From positions 62,001 through 126,000 of the forward strand of contig CAWIHB010000011.1 in the NCBI GenBank assembly GCA_963835775.1: a stretch of DNA of 64,000 nucleotides, written 5' to 3'. The DNA is from Palsa-504 sp963835775. Lineage in GTDB: Bacteria > Actinomycetota > Actinomycetes > Streptosporangiales > Streptosporangiaceae. The position numbers were made by a program, and so were the translations under genes. This document shows, piece after piece, positions 55,943-64,000 of the stretch (the first letter of the stretch is position 1; each line of letters starts with the position of its first letter). Under the pieces are notes generated by a model, which did not search any database, was not told the DNA's origin, and saw only the letters and a program-made list of their open reading frames with translations.

Positions 55943-58153
55943 ATGGGCGGAATTACCGGCTGCCTGGCGCTGGCAGACGGAGCAGGCCCGGACACCGAAT
56001 GGGTGGACCGGGCTGCCCTGCGCGTGGCCCACCGGGGGCCCGACGACGAGGGCAGCTACGCCGATCCCGACCTGGCCCTGGCCTTCCGGCGGCTGGCCGT
56101 CATCGACCCGTCCCCCCGCGGCCGCCAGCCGATCCAGTCCGCCGACGGCCGCTACGTGATGGTCTTCGACGGCGAGATCTACAACTACATCGAGCTGGCC
56201 AGCCGCCTGCAGGCCCGCGGCATCCAGCTGCGCAGCCGGTCAGGCGCCGAGGTCCTGCTGGAGATGTACGCCTGGCTGGGCAAGGACGTGGTCCGCCAGC
56301 TGCGTGGCATGTACGCCTTTGCCATCTGGGACCGGCGCAGCCGAGAGCTGTTCTGCGCGCGGGACCCGTTCGGCATCAAGCCGTTCTTCTACGCGCTGAC
56401 CCCCGGCGGCCACCGGCCCCGGTCGGGACCGCAGCTGAGGTTCGCCTCCGAGCGCAAGGCGCTGGCCGACGCGGGCGAGGTGAACCTGATCGACCCGGAC
56501 GCGCTGCGCCGGTACCTGTCCTTCCAGTACGTGCCCGCCCCGGCCACGATGGTGCCGCCCGCCCGGGCGCTCCCGCCCGGGCATGTCCTCATCGCCCGGC
56601 CGGGCGGCCGGGTCGACGTGTTCCGCTACTGGCGGCCGGAGCTCCGGCCCGCCCGGTCCCCCTCGTCGGCCTCGCCGGGCAAGATCCTGGACGCGCTGCG
56701 CGACTCGGTGGCCGTGCACCTGCGCAGCGACGTGCCGGTGGGCGCGTTCCTGTCCGGCGGCGTGGACTCGGCCACGCTGTGCGCCCTGGCCGCCGAATCA
56801 ATGCCCGGCCTGCTGACCTTCACCGTCGGCTTCGACCGCGAGGGCTACAGCGAGATCGACTTTGCCGCCGCCACGGCCACCGCGCTTGGCGTCAAGTCGA
56901 TGCCATATGTGATCACCGCCGAGGAGTTCTTCGACTGCCTGCCGAAGATCGTCTGGCAGCTGGACGACCCGATGGCCGACGCCGCGGCGGTCCCGCTGTG
57001 GTTCGCCGCCCGTGAGGCCCGCAAGCATGTCCGGGTGGTGCTGTCCGGCGAGGGCGCGGACGAGCTGTTCGGCGGCTACGGCGTCTACTACCAGCCCGGG
57101 CTGGTGCGGGCCGGGAAGGCCCTGCCCAGCTGGGGCCGGGCCACGATCAGCCGGGTGGCCGCCGAGATGCCGACCGGAGCCAAGGGCAAGGGCCTGCTCA
57201 ACCGGACCTCGACCCCGCTGCGGCGGCGGTACATCGGCAACGCGTTCGTCTTCGCTGGCGAGGACGCCAGGCAGCTGGTCCGGGGTGCGACCGGCAGCGA
57301 GTTCGACGTGACCGATCCGGTGTACCGGCAGGCCGCCGAGGCCGGCCTGGACGACGTGGCCACCATGCAGCTGGTCGACGTCAACACCTGGCTGCCCGGC
57401 GACATCCTGGTCAAGGCGGACCGGATGGCCATGGCCCACGGCCTGGAGCTGCGCACCCCGTTCCTGGACCGCGAGGTGCTCGCGGTCGCCGCCAAGCTGG
57501 CCCGGGTGGAGAAGACCGCGGCGGGCACGACCAAGTTCGCGCTGCGCGAGGCCATCGGCGACCTGCTGCCCCAGGCCGCCGCCGAACGGGCCAAGCTCGG
57601 CTTCCCGGTCCCGCTGGGCCACTGGCTCCGCGGCGGCATGTTCGGCTTCGCCGAGCACGCCGTCCGCACCGCGCAGACCGGCCAGTGGCTGAACAAGAAC
57701 GCCGCCCTGGACCTGCTGCGCCGGTTCCGGGCCGGCGAGCCCGAGGTCACCTGGCGGCAGGTGTGGCTGCTGGTCGTGTTCTCGCTGTGGCACCAGATCT
57801 ACGTCGAAGGCGTCTACGATCCGGTCACGCTGGGCTGGGAGCCCGCCCCGCCCCCCGGCGACCCGGGCCGCACCGCCCCCTACCCCGGCCCGCCCGCCGA
57901 TCCCGGCCGGACCGTCGCCTACCCCGGGCCGGCCGAGGCGCGCCCCAGCCGGCCCGGCATCTTCTCCGGCTCCTCCGACCAGCACTCCGGCCCGCCTGAC
58001 ATCTTCTCCCCGACCATTAGCCCGCGCCCCAGCCCGCCGGGACCGTATCAAGGCCCCGTCGGCCGGGACCCGGACGCCACGGACCAGTACCCTGGCCCGC
58101 CCGGCCGGGACCCGGACGCCACGGATCACTATCCCGGCCGCCCCGGCCGGTAG
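55943..58153 (+). CDS. asnB: asparagine synthetase-like protein lacking Cys2
   Basis: A 736-residue AsnB-family protein (usual 600-650). The N-terminal Ntn glutaminase domain is intact in layout (RVAHRGPDDEGSY, FDGEIYNYIELASRL, CARDPFGIKPFFYAL) but begins MGGITGC: the catalytic Cys that must follow Met is Gly, so glutamine hydrolysis is not expected. The synthetase domain has the PP-loop SGGVDSA (271-277), LSGEGADELFGGYGVYY and KADRMAMAHGLELRTPFLDREVL. It may amidate with free ammonia or another amine, as in beta-lactam synthetases, which also lost this Cys. A ~115-residue Pro/Gly tail with a 14-residue repeat ends the protein. Confidence 0.9.
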   Translation: MGGITGCLALADGAGPDTEWVDRAALRVAHRGPDDEGSYADPDLALAFRRLAVIDPSPRGRQPIQSADGRYVMVFDGEIYNYIELASRLQARGIQLRSRSGAEVLLEMYAWLGKDVVRQLRGMYAFAIWDRRSRELFCARDPFGIKPFFYALTPGGHRPRSGPQLRFASERKALADAGEVNLIDPDALRRYLSFQYVPAPATMVPPARALPPGHVLIARPGGRVDVFRYWRPELRPARSPSSASPGKILDALRDSVAVHLRSDVPVGAFLSGGVDSATLCALAAESMPGLLTFTVGFDREGYSEIDFAAATATALGVKSMPYVITAEEFFDCLPKIVWQLDDPMADAAAVPLWFAAREARKHVRVVLSGEGADELFGGYGVYYQPGLVRAGKALPSWGRATISRVAAEMPTGAKGKGLLNRTSTPLRRRYIGNAFVFAGEDARQLVRGATGSEFDVTDPVYRQAAEAGLDDVATMQLVDVNTWLPGDILVKADRMAMAHGLELRTPFLDREVLAVAAKLARVEKTAAGTTKFALREAIGDLLPQAAAERAKLGFPVPLGHWLRGGMFGFAEHAVRTAQTGQWLNKNAALDLLRRFRAGEPEVTWRQVWLLVVFSLWHQIYVEGVYDPVTLGWEPAPPPGDPGRTAPYPGPPADPGRTVAYPGPAEARPSRPGIFSGSSDQHSGPPDIFSPTISPRPSPPGPYQGPVGRDPDATDQYPGPPGRDPDATDHYPGRPGR
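58062..58145. repeat. 42-bp tandem duplication in asnB tail
   Basis: Two 42-bp units (58062 and 58104) encode GRDPDATDQYPGPP and GRDPDATDHYPGRP near the C-terminus of the AsnB-like protein. Only a few bases differ. Confidence 0.88.
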
Positions 58154-58228
58154 CGCGTCCTAGCCGCGCCGGCCCGCGCCCGGATGGGTTTCAGCCGTGA
58201 CACACATGCCCGGCACGTCGGGGAGGGC

Positions 58229-58810
58229 TCAGGCGCCGGAGGACTCGGCTGACGGGGTGCCGAGGCCGGCCGCCAGCAACTGCTCGCGGAGCTTGCGCCG
58301 CCCGCGGTGCAGCCGGGACATGACCGTGCCGACCGGCGTGCCCATGATCTCGGCGATCTCGCGGTACGGATAGCCCTCGACGTCGGCCAGGTACACCGCG
58401 GTGCGGAACTCCCCGGGCAGGTCGCGCAGCGCCCGCAGCAGGTCCGAGTCGGTGGTCCGGTCCAGCGCCTCCGCCTCGGCGGACGGCACCGGCGGCGTCA
58501 GCCGGTCGGCCGACATCTGCCATTCCTGCAGGTCGCCGCCGAGCGCCTGCTGCGGCTCCCGGCGCCGCTTGCGGTACACGTTGATGAACGTGGTGGTCAG
58601 GATCCGGTTCAGCCAGGCCCGCAGGTTGGTGCCCGGCGTGAACTGGCCGAAGGCCGCGTACGCCTTGGCCGACGTCTCCTGGACCAGGTCCTCGGCGTCG
58701 GTCGGGTTCCTGGTCATCCGGAGCGCCGCCGGGTACAGCTGGCCGAGCTGCGGAATGACATCGCGCTCGAAACGGGCGCGGTCTTCGCTAGAGTGTTCGG
58801 CTCGGCTCAT
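58229..58810 (-). CDS. ECF sigma factor, SigR/RpoE type
   Basis: A 193-residue group 4 sigma factor. Region 2 is about residues 20-85 (FERDVIPQLGQLYPAALRMTRN, DAEDLVQETSAKAYAAF, NLRAWLNRILTTTFINVYRKRRREP), region 4 about 125-180 (ALRDLPGEFRTAVYLADVEGYPYREIAEIMGTPVGTVMSRLHRGRRKLREQL). The text closely follows Streptomyces SigR, which drives the thiol-oxidative stress regulon. SigR is normally followed by the zinc anti-sigma factor RsrA; none is seen downstream here. Confidence 0.93.
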   Translation of the reverse strand: MSRAEHSSEDRARFERDVIPQLGQLYPAALRMTRNPTDAEDLVQETSAKAYAAFGQFTPGTNLRAWLNRILTTTFINVYRKRRREPQQALGGDLQEWQMSADRLTPPVPSAEAEALDRTTDSDLLRALRDLPGEFRTAVYLADVEGYPYREIAEIMGTPVGTVMSRLHRGRRKLREQLLAAGLGTPSAESSGA

Positions 58811-59015
58811 GGTTCGCTCCGGTGGTATGTCATCTCAACTGTAATAGACGCACAACAGCCCCGGAAAAGTACCCCGTGTTGCGGAAATCACTCCGCCGCG
58901 GCCGAGACTATTGAGCCCGACGGTAACCATGCTGCCCCCGGCGCTCAGGAGCAGGCTGAACGGAAGCTGTGAGTCGGCTGAAAGGCGTTAACCGGGCAGA
59001 CGGGCAGACGCGAGC

Positions 59016-60641
59016 TCAGATCCAGCCCTTGCCCACCCGGTACCACATGTGGCTCAGCCAGTCCGCGTAAGGGATGACCTTGCCGGCCGTGATCGAATAG
59101 AAGTACCAGAACATCAGCAGGACGCACAGCACGTACGCGCCCACGATCCCGGCTCCGATGGACCGGCGCCTGATGCTGGCCGCAGCGGGCCCGAGGATCA
59201 GCCCCAGGCACAACACCAGCGACAAGATCAGGAACGGCTCGAACTCCAGCGCGTAGTAGTAGAACTTGGTCCTGGTCACCAGCGGGAACCACGGCCCCCA
59301 GCCGGCCAGCACGCCCATCAGCACCGCGCCGGCCCGCCAGTCCCGGTGCAGCAGCCACCAGCCCAGGCAGAAGATCAGGGCCGCGATGGAGCCCCACCAG
59401 ATGGCCGGGGTGCCGATGGCCAGCACCTCCTGCGACCACTGGGGGCCCTGGTAGCCGGTCGGGCAGGTGTGCGCGGCCGTCGGCCCGGTGTAGCACTGGT
59501 AGTAGAAGGCGACCGGCCTGGTGATCAGCAGCCAGTCCCAGGGCTGGGACTGGTAGGGATGCGAGGAGCGCAGACCCAGGCCGAAGGTGATGGCCTGCAG
59601 GTGGTACTCGTACAGCGAGTACAGGGCCGAGATGACCGGGGTGGTGACGCCGTGCGTCTGGCCGTAGTTCCGGTCGAAGCCGGTGCTGGTCAGCAGCCAG
59701 TTGCTCCAGGTGGCCACGTAGACCACCAGCGGGATGACGATGAACGTCAGCGGCAGCAGCAGGGCCTCGCGGAACGCACCGCGGACAAACTGGGGCAGGC
59801 CCGCGGCCCGGCGGGCCCCGATGTCCCAGGCGATGACCAGCGCGCCGAAGCCGACGATGTACCAGGCCGCGATCCACTTGGTGCCCACGGCCAGGCCGAG
59901 GAAGATCCCGCCGATGACCAGCCACTTGCGCAGGCCGAGGAACGGCCCCGCGTCGCCGCCCTGGCCGCGGGCCACGGCTTCGGCCAGCCGGGCCCGGGAT
60001 TTGTCCCGGTCGATGAGGACGCAGCCGAACGCGGCCAGCACGAAGAACATCAGGAAGACGTCCAGGATGCCGGTCCGGGACAGCACGAACTCCAGGCTGT
60101 CCAGCGACATCAGCAGCCCGGCGACGCACCCGAGCAGGGTCAACCTGGTCATCCGCCGGGCGATGCGGCACATCAGCAGGATGGCCAGCGTGCCGAACAC
60201 CGCGCTGGCGAACCGCCAGCCGAACGAGTTCAGCCCGAACAGCCACTCGCCGACCGCGATGAGCTCCTTGCCGACCTCCGGCTGCACCACGTACTCGCCG
60301 CAGCCGCTGCCGGGGCAGGGCAGGAAGATGTTGTTGGTATGCCCGGCGATGATCAGCGCGTTGGCGTTGGAAACCGGGTTCCATTCCACGCCGTGCTGCA
60401 GGATGCTCCAGGCGTCCTTGGCGTAGTAGGTCTCGTCGAAGATGATGGCGTCAGGTACCCGCAGCCGGTCGAAGCGCAGGAAGCCCCCGAACGCGGTGAC
60501 CAGGAGCGGGCCCAGCCAGCCCCACGGCCGGTCAGCGGGCATCGGCGCGGCCAGCCGGGCACGCAGCGCCGATAGCCGGCTGGCCTCATCTGGCGCGGGC
60601 GTGGCCGCGACGTCAGCCTCGGTTCCCATCATCGCGCACAT
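59016..60641 (-). CDS. pmt: protein O-mannosyltransferase (GT39)
   Basis: A 541-residue multi-pass enzyme (about 11 TMs) that transfers mannose from polyprenyl-phosphate-mannose to Ser/Thr of secreted proteins. The first loop has the catalytic acidic pair in DAIIFDETYYAKDAWS; VVQPEVGKELIAVGEWLFG and LDSLEFVLSRTGILDVFLMFF are GT39 motifs. HPYQSQPWDWLLITRPVAFYY and the VTRTKFYYYALEFEPFLILS region follow the actinobacterial Pmt pattern. Start ATG 60641 (60662 and 60629 possible). Divergent from rsmI. The GT2 gene at the window end probably makes the sugar donor. Confidence 0.93.
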   Translation of the reverse strand: MCAMMGTEADVAATPAPDEASRLSALRARLAAPMPADRPWGWLGPLLVTAFGGFLRFDRLRVPDAIIFDETYYAKDAWSILQHGVEWNPVSNANALIIAGHTNNIFLPCPGSGCGEYVVQPEVGKELIAVGEWLFGLNSFGWRFASAVFGTLAILLMCRIARRMTRLTLLGCVAGLLMSLDSLEFVLSRTGILDVFLMFFVLAAFGCVLIDRDKSRARLAEAVARGQGGDAGPFLGLRKWLVIGGIFLGLAVGTKWIAAWYIVGFGALVIAWDIGARRAAGLPQFVRGAFREALLLPLTFIVIPLVVYVATWSNWLLTSTGFDRNYGQTHGVTTPVISALYSLYEYHLQAITFGLGLRSSHPYQSQPWDWLLITRPVAFYYQCYTGPTAAHTCPTGYQGPQWSQEVLAIGTPAIWWGSIAALIFCLGWWLLHRDWRAGAVLMGVLAGWGPWFPLVTRTKFYYYALEFEPFLILSLVLCLGLILGPAAASIRRRSIGAGIVGAYVLCVLLMFWYFYSITAGKVIPYADWLSHMWYRVGKGWI

Positions 60642-60700
60642 GCTACTGCCCCCGCGAGCCAAAGGGGCGGCCCGGCGGCGAGCGGGGGATACTGCTCCCT

Positions 60701-61501
60701 ATGGCAGGACGCGAGCAGGGCACCGCCGGCGTGCTGACGCTGGCCGCGGTCCCGATCGGCCGGCCCGAGGACGCGTCGTCCCGGCTGGCGGCCGAACTGG
60801 CCCGGGCCACCCTCATCGCCGCCGAGGACACCCGCCGGGTCCGCTGGCTGGCCACCCGCCTGGACCTCGAGCTGCGGGGCCGGGTCGTCTCCTATTACGA
60901 CGCGAACGAAACCCGCCGCACCCCCGGGCTGCTGGCTGAGCTGCAGGCCGGCCAGGACGTGCTGCTGGTCACCGACGCGGGGACCCCGGGGATCAGCGAT
61001 CCCGGCTACCGGCTGGTGGCCGCGGCTGCCGCGGCGGGCATCACGATCACGGCGCTGCCCGGTCCTTCGGCGGTGACCACCGCACTGGCCGTGTCCGGCT
61101 TGCCGACCGACCGGTTCTGCTTCGAGGGGTTCCCGCCCCGGCGGGCGGGCGAGCGCGGCCGGCGCTTCGCCGAGCTGGCCGAAGACCGCCGCACCCAGGT
61201 CTACTTCGAGTCCGGCCGCCGGCTGGCCGCCACCCTGGCCGAGCTGGCCGCCACCCACGGCGAGGACCGGCGGGCCGTGGTGTGCCGGGAGCTGACCAAG
61301 ACCCACGAGGAGATCGTGCGCGGCACCCTGGCCGAGCTGGCCGCCTGGGCGGCCGGTTCTGGCGGGGGCTCAGGCGCCGTCCGCGGCGAGATCACGCTCG
61401 TCGTGGCCGGCACCGGCCGGGCCCGCGCCGCTGGCCGCCGGAGCCGCGACCTCGCTGACCCGGATGGCCTCGGCGCGGCCGCGCCGCAGGCGGCCGGCTA
61501 G
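60701..61501 (+). CDS. rsmI: 16S rRNA (cytidine(1402)-2'-O)-methyltransferase
   Basis: A 266-residue SAM-dependent tetrapyrrole-methylase-fold enzyme that methylates the ribose of C1402 in the 16S rRNA decoding centre. Landmarks: IAAEDTRRVRWLATRL, SYYDANE, LVTDAGTPGISDPGYRLV, ITALPGPSAVTTALAVSGLP, FCFEGFPPR. The conserved YESPHR motif is FESGRR here. VCRELTKTHEEIVRGTLAEL and GEITLVVAG end the domain. The 3' end overlaps the convergent membrane gene by 132 bp and adds an Arg/Ala-rich tail. Confidence 0.93.
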   Translation: MAGREQGTAGVLTLAAVPIGRPEDASSRLAAELARATLIAAEDTRRVRWLATRLDLELRGRVVSYYDANETRRTPGLLAELQAGQDVLLVTDAGTPGISDPGYRLVAAAAAAGITITALPGPSAVTTALAVSGLPTDRFCFEGFPPRRAGERGRRFAELAEDRRTQVYFESGRRLAATLAELAATHGEDRRAVVCRELTKTHEEIVRGTLAELAAWAAGSGGGSGAVRGEITLVVAGTGRARAAGRRSRDLADPDGLGAAAPQAAG

Positions 61502-62977
61502 CCGCCGCAGCATGCGGTGGCCCGCGGTGCCCGGGCTGAAGGCCATGACCGCCGCCAGGCAGCCGAACGGCACGGCCGGCAGCACGTACCGGTAGTCGAA
61601 CTCGGCGGTGGCCGCCGGGATGAGGATCAGCGCGAAGGAAATGGCCCAGGGCAGCAGCGCCTCCCCGCCCAGCCGCCGCCAGGCCGCCGCGATGCCGGCC
61701 AGGCCGGCCAGCAGGATGAGCCCGTAGACGCTGCCGGGCAGCCAGACGTACCGCTGGTAGCCCCGGATGATGGTGGCGAACGGCGCCACCACCTGGGTCA
61801 GCGGGTTGCCCTGCACGTAGGCGGCCGCATAGGAGCCGTACTGGCCCAAGCTGGCGTCGTCCCAGGTCGGGATGGCCAGCGAGTGGGAGCCGAACAGGTA
61901 CTCGTCGTAGGTGGCCGCCTGCGGGAACGCCACCCGTTTCCAGCTGAACACCCGCCAGGTGTCGTCGAACACCGCCCGGGCGTAGCCGGCTGGCTGGCTC
62001 TCGATGGCGGTGATGGCGAAGCTCTCGGCCAGCTGGTTGGGCCCCGGGGAGAACTTGGGCGACGGGAGCCGGTTCAGCGGCGACTGCGAGGTCCAGATGT
62101 AGGCCTGCGCGATCGGCCGCTTGGCCGGCGGCACCGTGGTGCACAGCGCGAGCTCGTCGGCCGGCAGGTCCATCTTGGCGCACTCGGCGAAGGTCATCAC
62201 CCGTGAGTACAGGAACACGCCGGTGGCGTCGCTCATCGCGAACTGGCCGTGCTCCAGGTCGAACCCCCCCGCGTAGGCGAACACCGGGATCAGGCACACC
62301 CCGATGGTGGCCGCCACCTTCCGCCAGCTGAACCGCCTGATGATCATGTAGACGGCGAACAGGGCCAGCAGCGGCAGCCCGACCGAGCGCAGCACGGCCC
62401 CGACGCCGAGCAGCGCGCCGATGGCCACGCACCGCCGGGTGGACGGCCCCGAGCGATCCCACAGCAGCAGCGTGGTGGCCAGCATGAGCACGAACAGGAA
62501 CGGCACGTCGGACAGGATCAGGTGCTCCAGCTGGATCTCGAACCCGTCGTACAGCACCGGGACGGTGGCCAGCGTGGCCACCCAGGCCCGGACACGGTAA
62601 CGGTGCCTGGCCAGCGCGTAGATCATGACCGCCACGGCCAGGCCCATCAGATGTTGCAGAATCGTTACCAAGGCGTAGCTGTGCAGTGGTTGCAGGATCT
62701 TCAGCCAGACGGAATATCCGGACACCCGCGTCGGGTCGAGATTGAAGCTCACCGTGTTCTGCACGTACTCGAACGAGTCGTTGAACCAGGCCTGCCACCG
62801 GTACCCGAGCTCGGCGTCCGCCCGCAGCAGCACGGCGGGAATGAACACGATGATGAACAGGCGGTGCCCGGACCACGTGCGGGCGGCCAGCGCGCGAGCC
62901 CGCTCCCGGCGGGAACCTGACGGCCGGCCGGGCGTGCCCCGCCGCACCGATGGCGCGCGCGAGGCAGCCTCAGGCAT
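61370..62977 (-). CDS. GT39-like multi-pass membrane glycosyltransferase
   Basis: A 535-residue membrane protein from ATG 62977. About ten TM helices; the first loop holds the acidic DSFEYVQNT motif, resembling the DD/DE motif of GT-C enzymes, and the N-terminus is basic. LILSDVPFLFVLMLATTLLLWDRSG and SVGLPLLALFAVYMIIRRF are hydrophobic segments; a long external loop between about residues 260 and 390 includes KRPIAQAYIWTSQSPLN. Similar to polyprenyl-phosphate-sugar-dependent transferases, but the sugar and acceptor are unknown. The last ~44 codons are antisense to rsmI; family length suggests a displaced stop. Confidence 0.75.
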   Translation of the reverse strand: MPEAASRAPSVRRGTPGRPSGSRRERARALAARTWSGHRLFIIVFIPAVLLRADAELGYRWQAWFNDSFEYVQNTVSFNLDPTRVSGYSVWLKILQPLHSYALVTILQHLMGLAVAVMIYALARHRYRVRAWVATLATVPVLYDGFEIQLEHLILSDVPFLFVLMLATTLLLWDRSGPSTRRCVAIGALLGVGAVLRSVGLPLLALFAVYMIIRRFSWRKVAATIGVCLIPVFAYAGGFDLEHGQFAMSDATGVFLYSRVMTFAECAKMDLPADELALCTTVPPAKRPIAQAYIWTSQSPLNRLPSPKFSPGPNQLAESFAITAIESQPAGYARAVFDDTWRVFSWKRVAFPQAATYDEYLFGSHSLAIPTWDDASLGQYGSYAAAYVQGNPLTQVVAPFATIIRGYQRYVWLPGSVYGLILLAGLAGIAAAWRRLGGEALLPWAISFALILIPAATAEFDYRYVLPAVPFGCLAAVMAFSPGTAGHRMLRRLAGRLRRGRAEAIRVSEVAAPAASGAGPAGAGHDERDLAADGA

Positions 62978-63119
62978 TACCCTCAACCCGTACCCTCCTG
63001 TGCTGGGCTGACATCCCTGACGTTGAACTAATGGCCGGTCCTGAGCGTTCCCTCGCCTAAGGTAATACGGCGCGCGACCAGGACTGGCCCCAAGCGGCCA
63101 CCTCGAAGGAGATGAAGAC

Positions 63120-64000
63120 GTGGAGCTGACCGTGGTCATGCCGTGCCTCAACGAGGCGGAGACCGTGGCGACATGCGTCCGCAAGGCTATGGGATTCCTG
63201 TCCGCGAGCGGAATCAGCGGTGAGGTCCTGGTCGCCGACAACGGCAGCACCGACGGCAGCCAGGCGCTGGCCACCGAGGCCGGAGCCCGGGTCGTGCCGG
63301 TCAGCGACAAGGGCTACGGCAACGCCCTGATGGGCGGGATCGTCGCCGCCCGCGGCAAGTACATCATCATGGGCGACGCCGACGACAGCTACGACTTCAC
63401 CAACCTGATGCCGTTCGTCGAGGAACTGCGCAAGGGCGCCAACCTGGTCATGGGCAACCGGTTCGCGGGCGGGATCGCGCCGGGCGCGATGCCGCCGCTG
63501 CACAAGTACCTCGGCAACCCGGTGCTGAGCTTCATCGGGCGGCTGTTCTTCCGCAGCAAGATCGGCGACTTCCACTGCGGGCTGCGCGGCTTCAACCGGG
63601 ACAGCGTGATGGCCCTGAACCTGCAGGCCACCGGGATGGAGTTCGCCAGCGAGCTGGTGGTCAAGGCCGCCCTGTACGGCCAGCACGTGACCGAGGTGCC
63701 GACCACGCTGGCCAAGGACGGCCGGAGCCGGCCGCCGCACCTGCATCGCTGGCGGGACGGCTGGCGTCACCTGCGGTTCCTGCTGCTGTTCAGCCCGCGC
63801 TGGCTGTTCTTCCTGCCCGGCCTGGCGCTGCTGATCGCGGGCCTGATCGTCGGCGCGGTCGTGGTCCCGCACCCGTTCAAGTGGGGCTCGATCACGTTTG
63901 ACGTGGACACCCTGGTCGCCGCGTCGGCCGCGGTGGTGATCGGCTTCCAGGCGGTGCTGTTCTGGCTGTTCACCCAGGTATACGCCGGCTCCGAGGGCTT
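63120..64000 (+). CDS. family 2 glycosyltransferase, DPM1/GtrB-like (partial)
   Basis: The gene starts at GTG 63120 after AAGGAGATG and runs past the window end; 293 codons are seen. The GT-A domain is clear: LTVVMPCLNEAETVATCV, VLVADNGSTDGSQ, GYGNALMGGIVAARGKYIIMGDADDSYDF with the metal-binding DAD/DD, and DFHCGLRGFNRDSV. Then GRSRPPHLHRWRDGWRHL leads to TM helices (WLFFLPGLALLIAGLIVGAVVV and a second near the end). These enzymes make polyprenyl-phosphate-sugar, the donor used by Pmt-type enzymes such as the one nearby. Confidence 0.92.
   Translation, partial: MELTVVMPCLNEAETVATCVRKAMGFLSASGISGEVLVADNGSTDGSQALATEAGARVVPVSDKGYGNALMGGIVAARGKYIIMGDADDSYDFTNLMPFVEELRKGANLVMGNRFAGGIAPGAMPPLHKYLGNPVLSFIGRLFFRSKIGDFHCGLRGFNRDSVMALNLQATGMEFASELVVKAALYGQHVTEVPTTLAKDGRSRPPHLHRWRDGWRHLRFLLLFSPRWLFFLPGLALLIAGLIVGAVVVPHPFKWGSITFDVDTLVAASAAVVIGFQAVLFWLFTQVYAGSEG

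Overview
The window is about 70% GC, uses many GTG/TTG starts and 4-bp ATGA/GTGA gene overlaps, and carries actinobacterial families (DUF3263, DUF3027, DUF2530, CysO-type carrier, HspR/HAIR and HrcA/CIRCE heat-shock operators). It looks like chromosome of a filamentous or soil actinomycete related to Streptomyces/Streptosporangiales. Genus cannot be fixed from the sequence alone. Layout: bases 1-9,000 are an accessory island. It holds an HATPase protein, a three-gene minus-strand operon with a DUF2637 (Spd-like plasmid transfer) protein, a VapBC module, a Uma2 nuclease, a broken DUF222/HNH gene, a WD40 remnant, a Ser/Thr kinase, a MazF remnant and a YefM/YoeB module. Three copies of a ~43-bp sequence sit ~960-975 bp apart in it; each carries the same truncated 3' end of an HNH gene, so the accessory genes appear to lie between repeated HNH tails. 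Bases 9,000-25,500 are mixed housekeeping: serS, a TetR/MMPL pair (the transporter has an internal deletion), rhodanese, folB, a NarL-type two-component system, a HicAB module, an Sfp-type PPTase, the lutABC operon and lon behind a perfect HAIR operator. Bases 25,500-36,600 hold a mycosin-like S8 protein lacking two of three catalytic residues, SAM hydrolase, DUF3263, otsB, otsA, a SAM-I riboswitch ahead of thrC-cysO, a cold-shock gene, and groEL behind two CIRCE operators. Bases 36,600-53,900 are conserved chromosome: MFS protein, DUF3027, DUF2530, MarR, RNA ligase-like protein, serC, citrate synthase, pdxH, a DtxR regulator, a PAS-GAF-SpoIIE-HATPase protein, a thiolase, argS and plsX. Bases 54,000-58,150 hold a KamA-type radical SAM enzyme, the tail of a lost SDR gene and an asparagine synthetase-like protein whose nucleophile Cys2 is Gly; this is the most promising candidate for unusual metabolism. 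The end has an ECF sigma factor, protein O-mannosyltransferase, rsmI, a GT39-like membrane protein and the start of a dolichyl-phosphate-mannose-synthase-like GT2. A recurring feature is minisatellites of 13-42 bp inside or right at the ends of genes, together with displaced stop codons and long antisense 3' overlaps.
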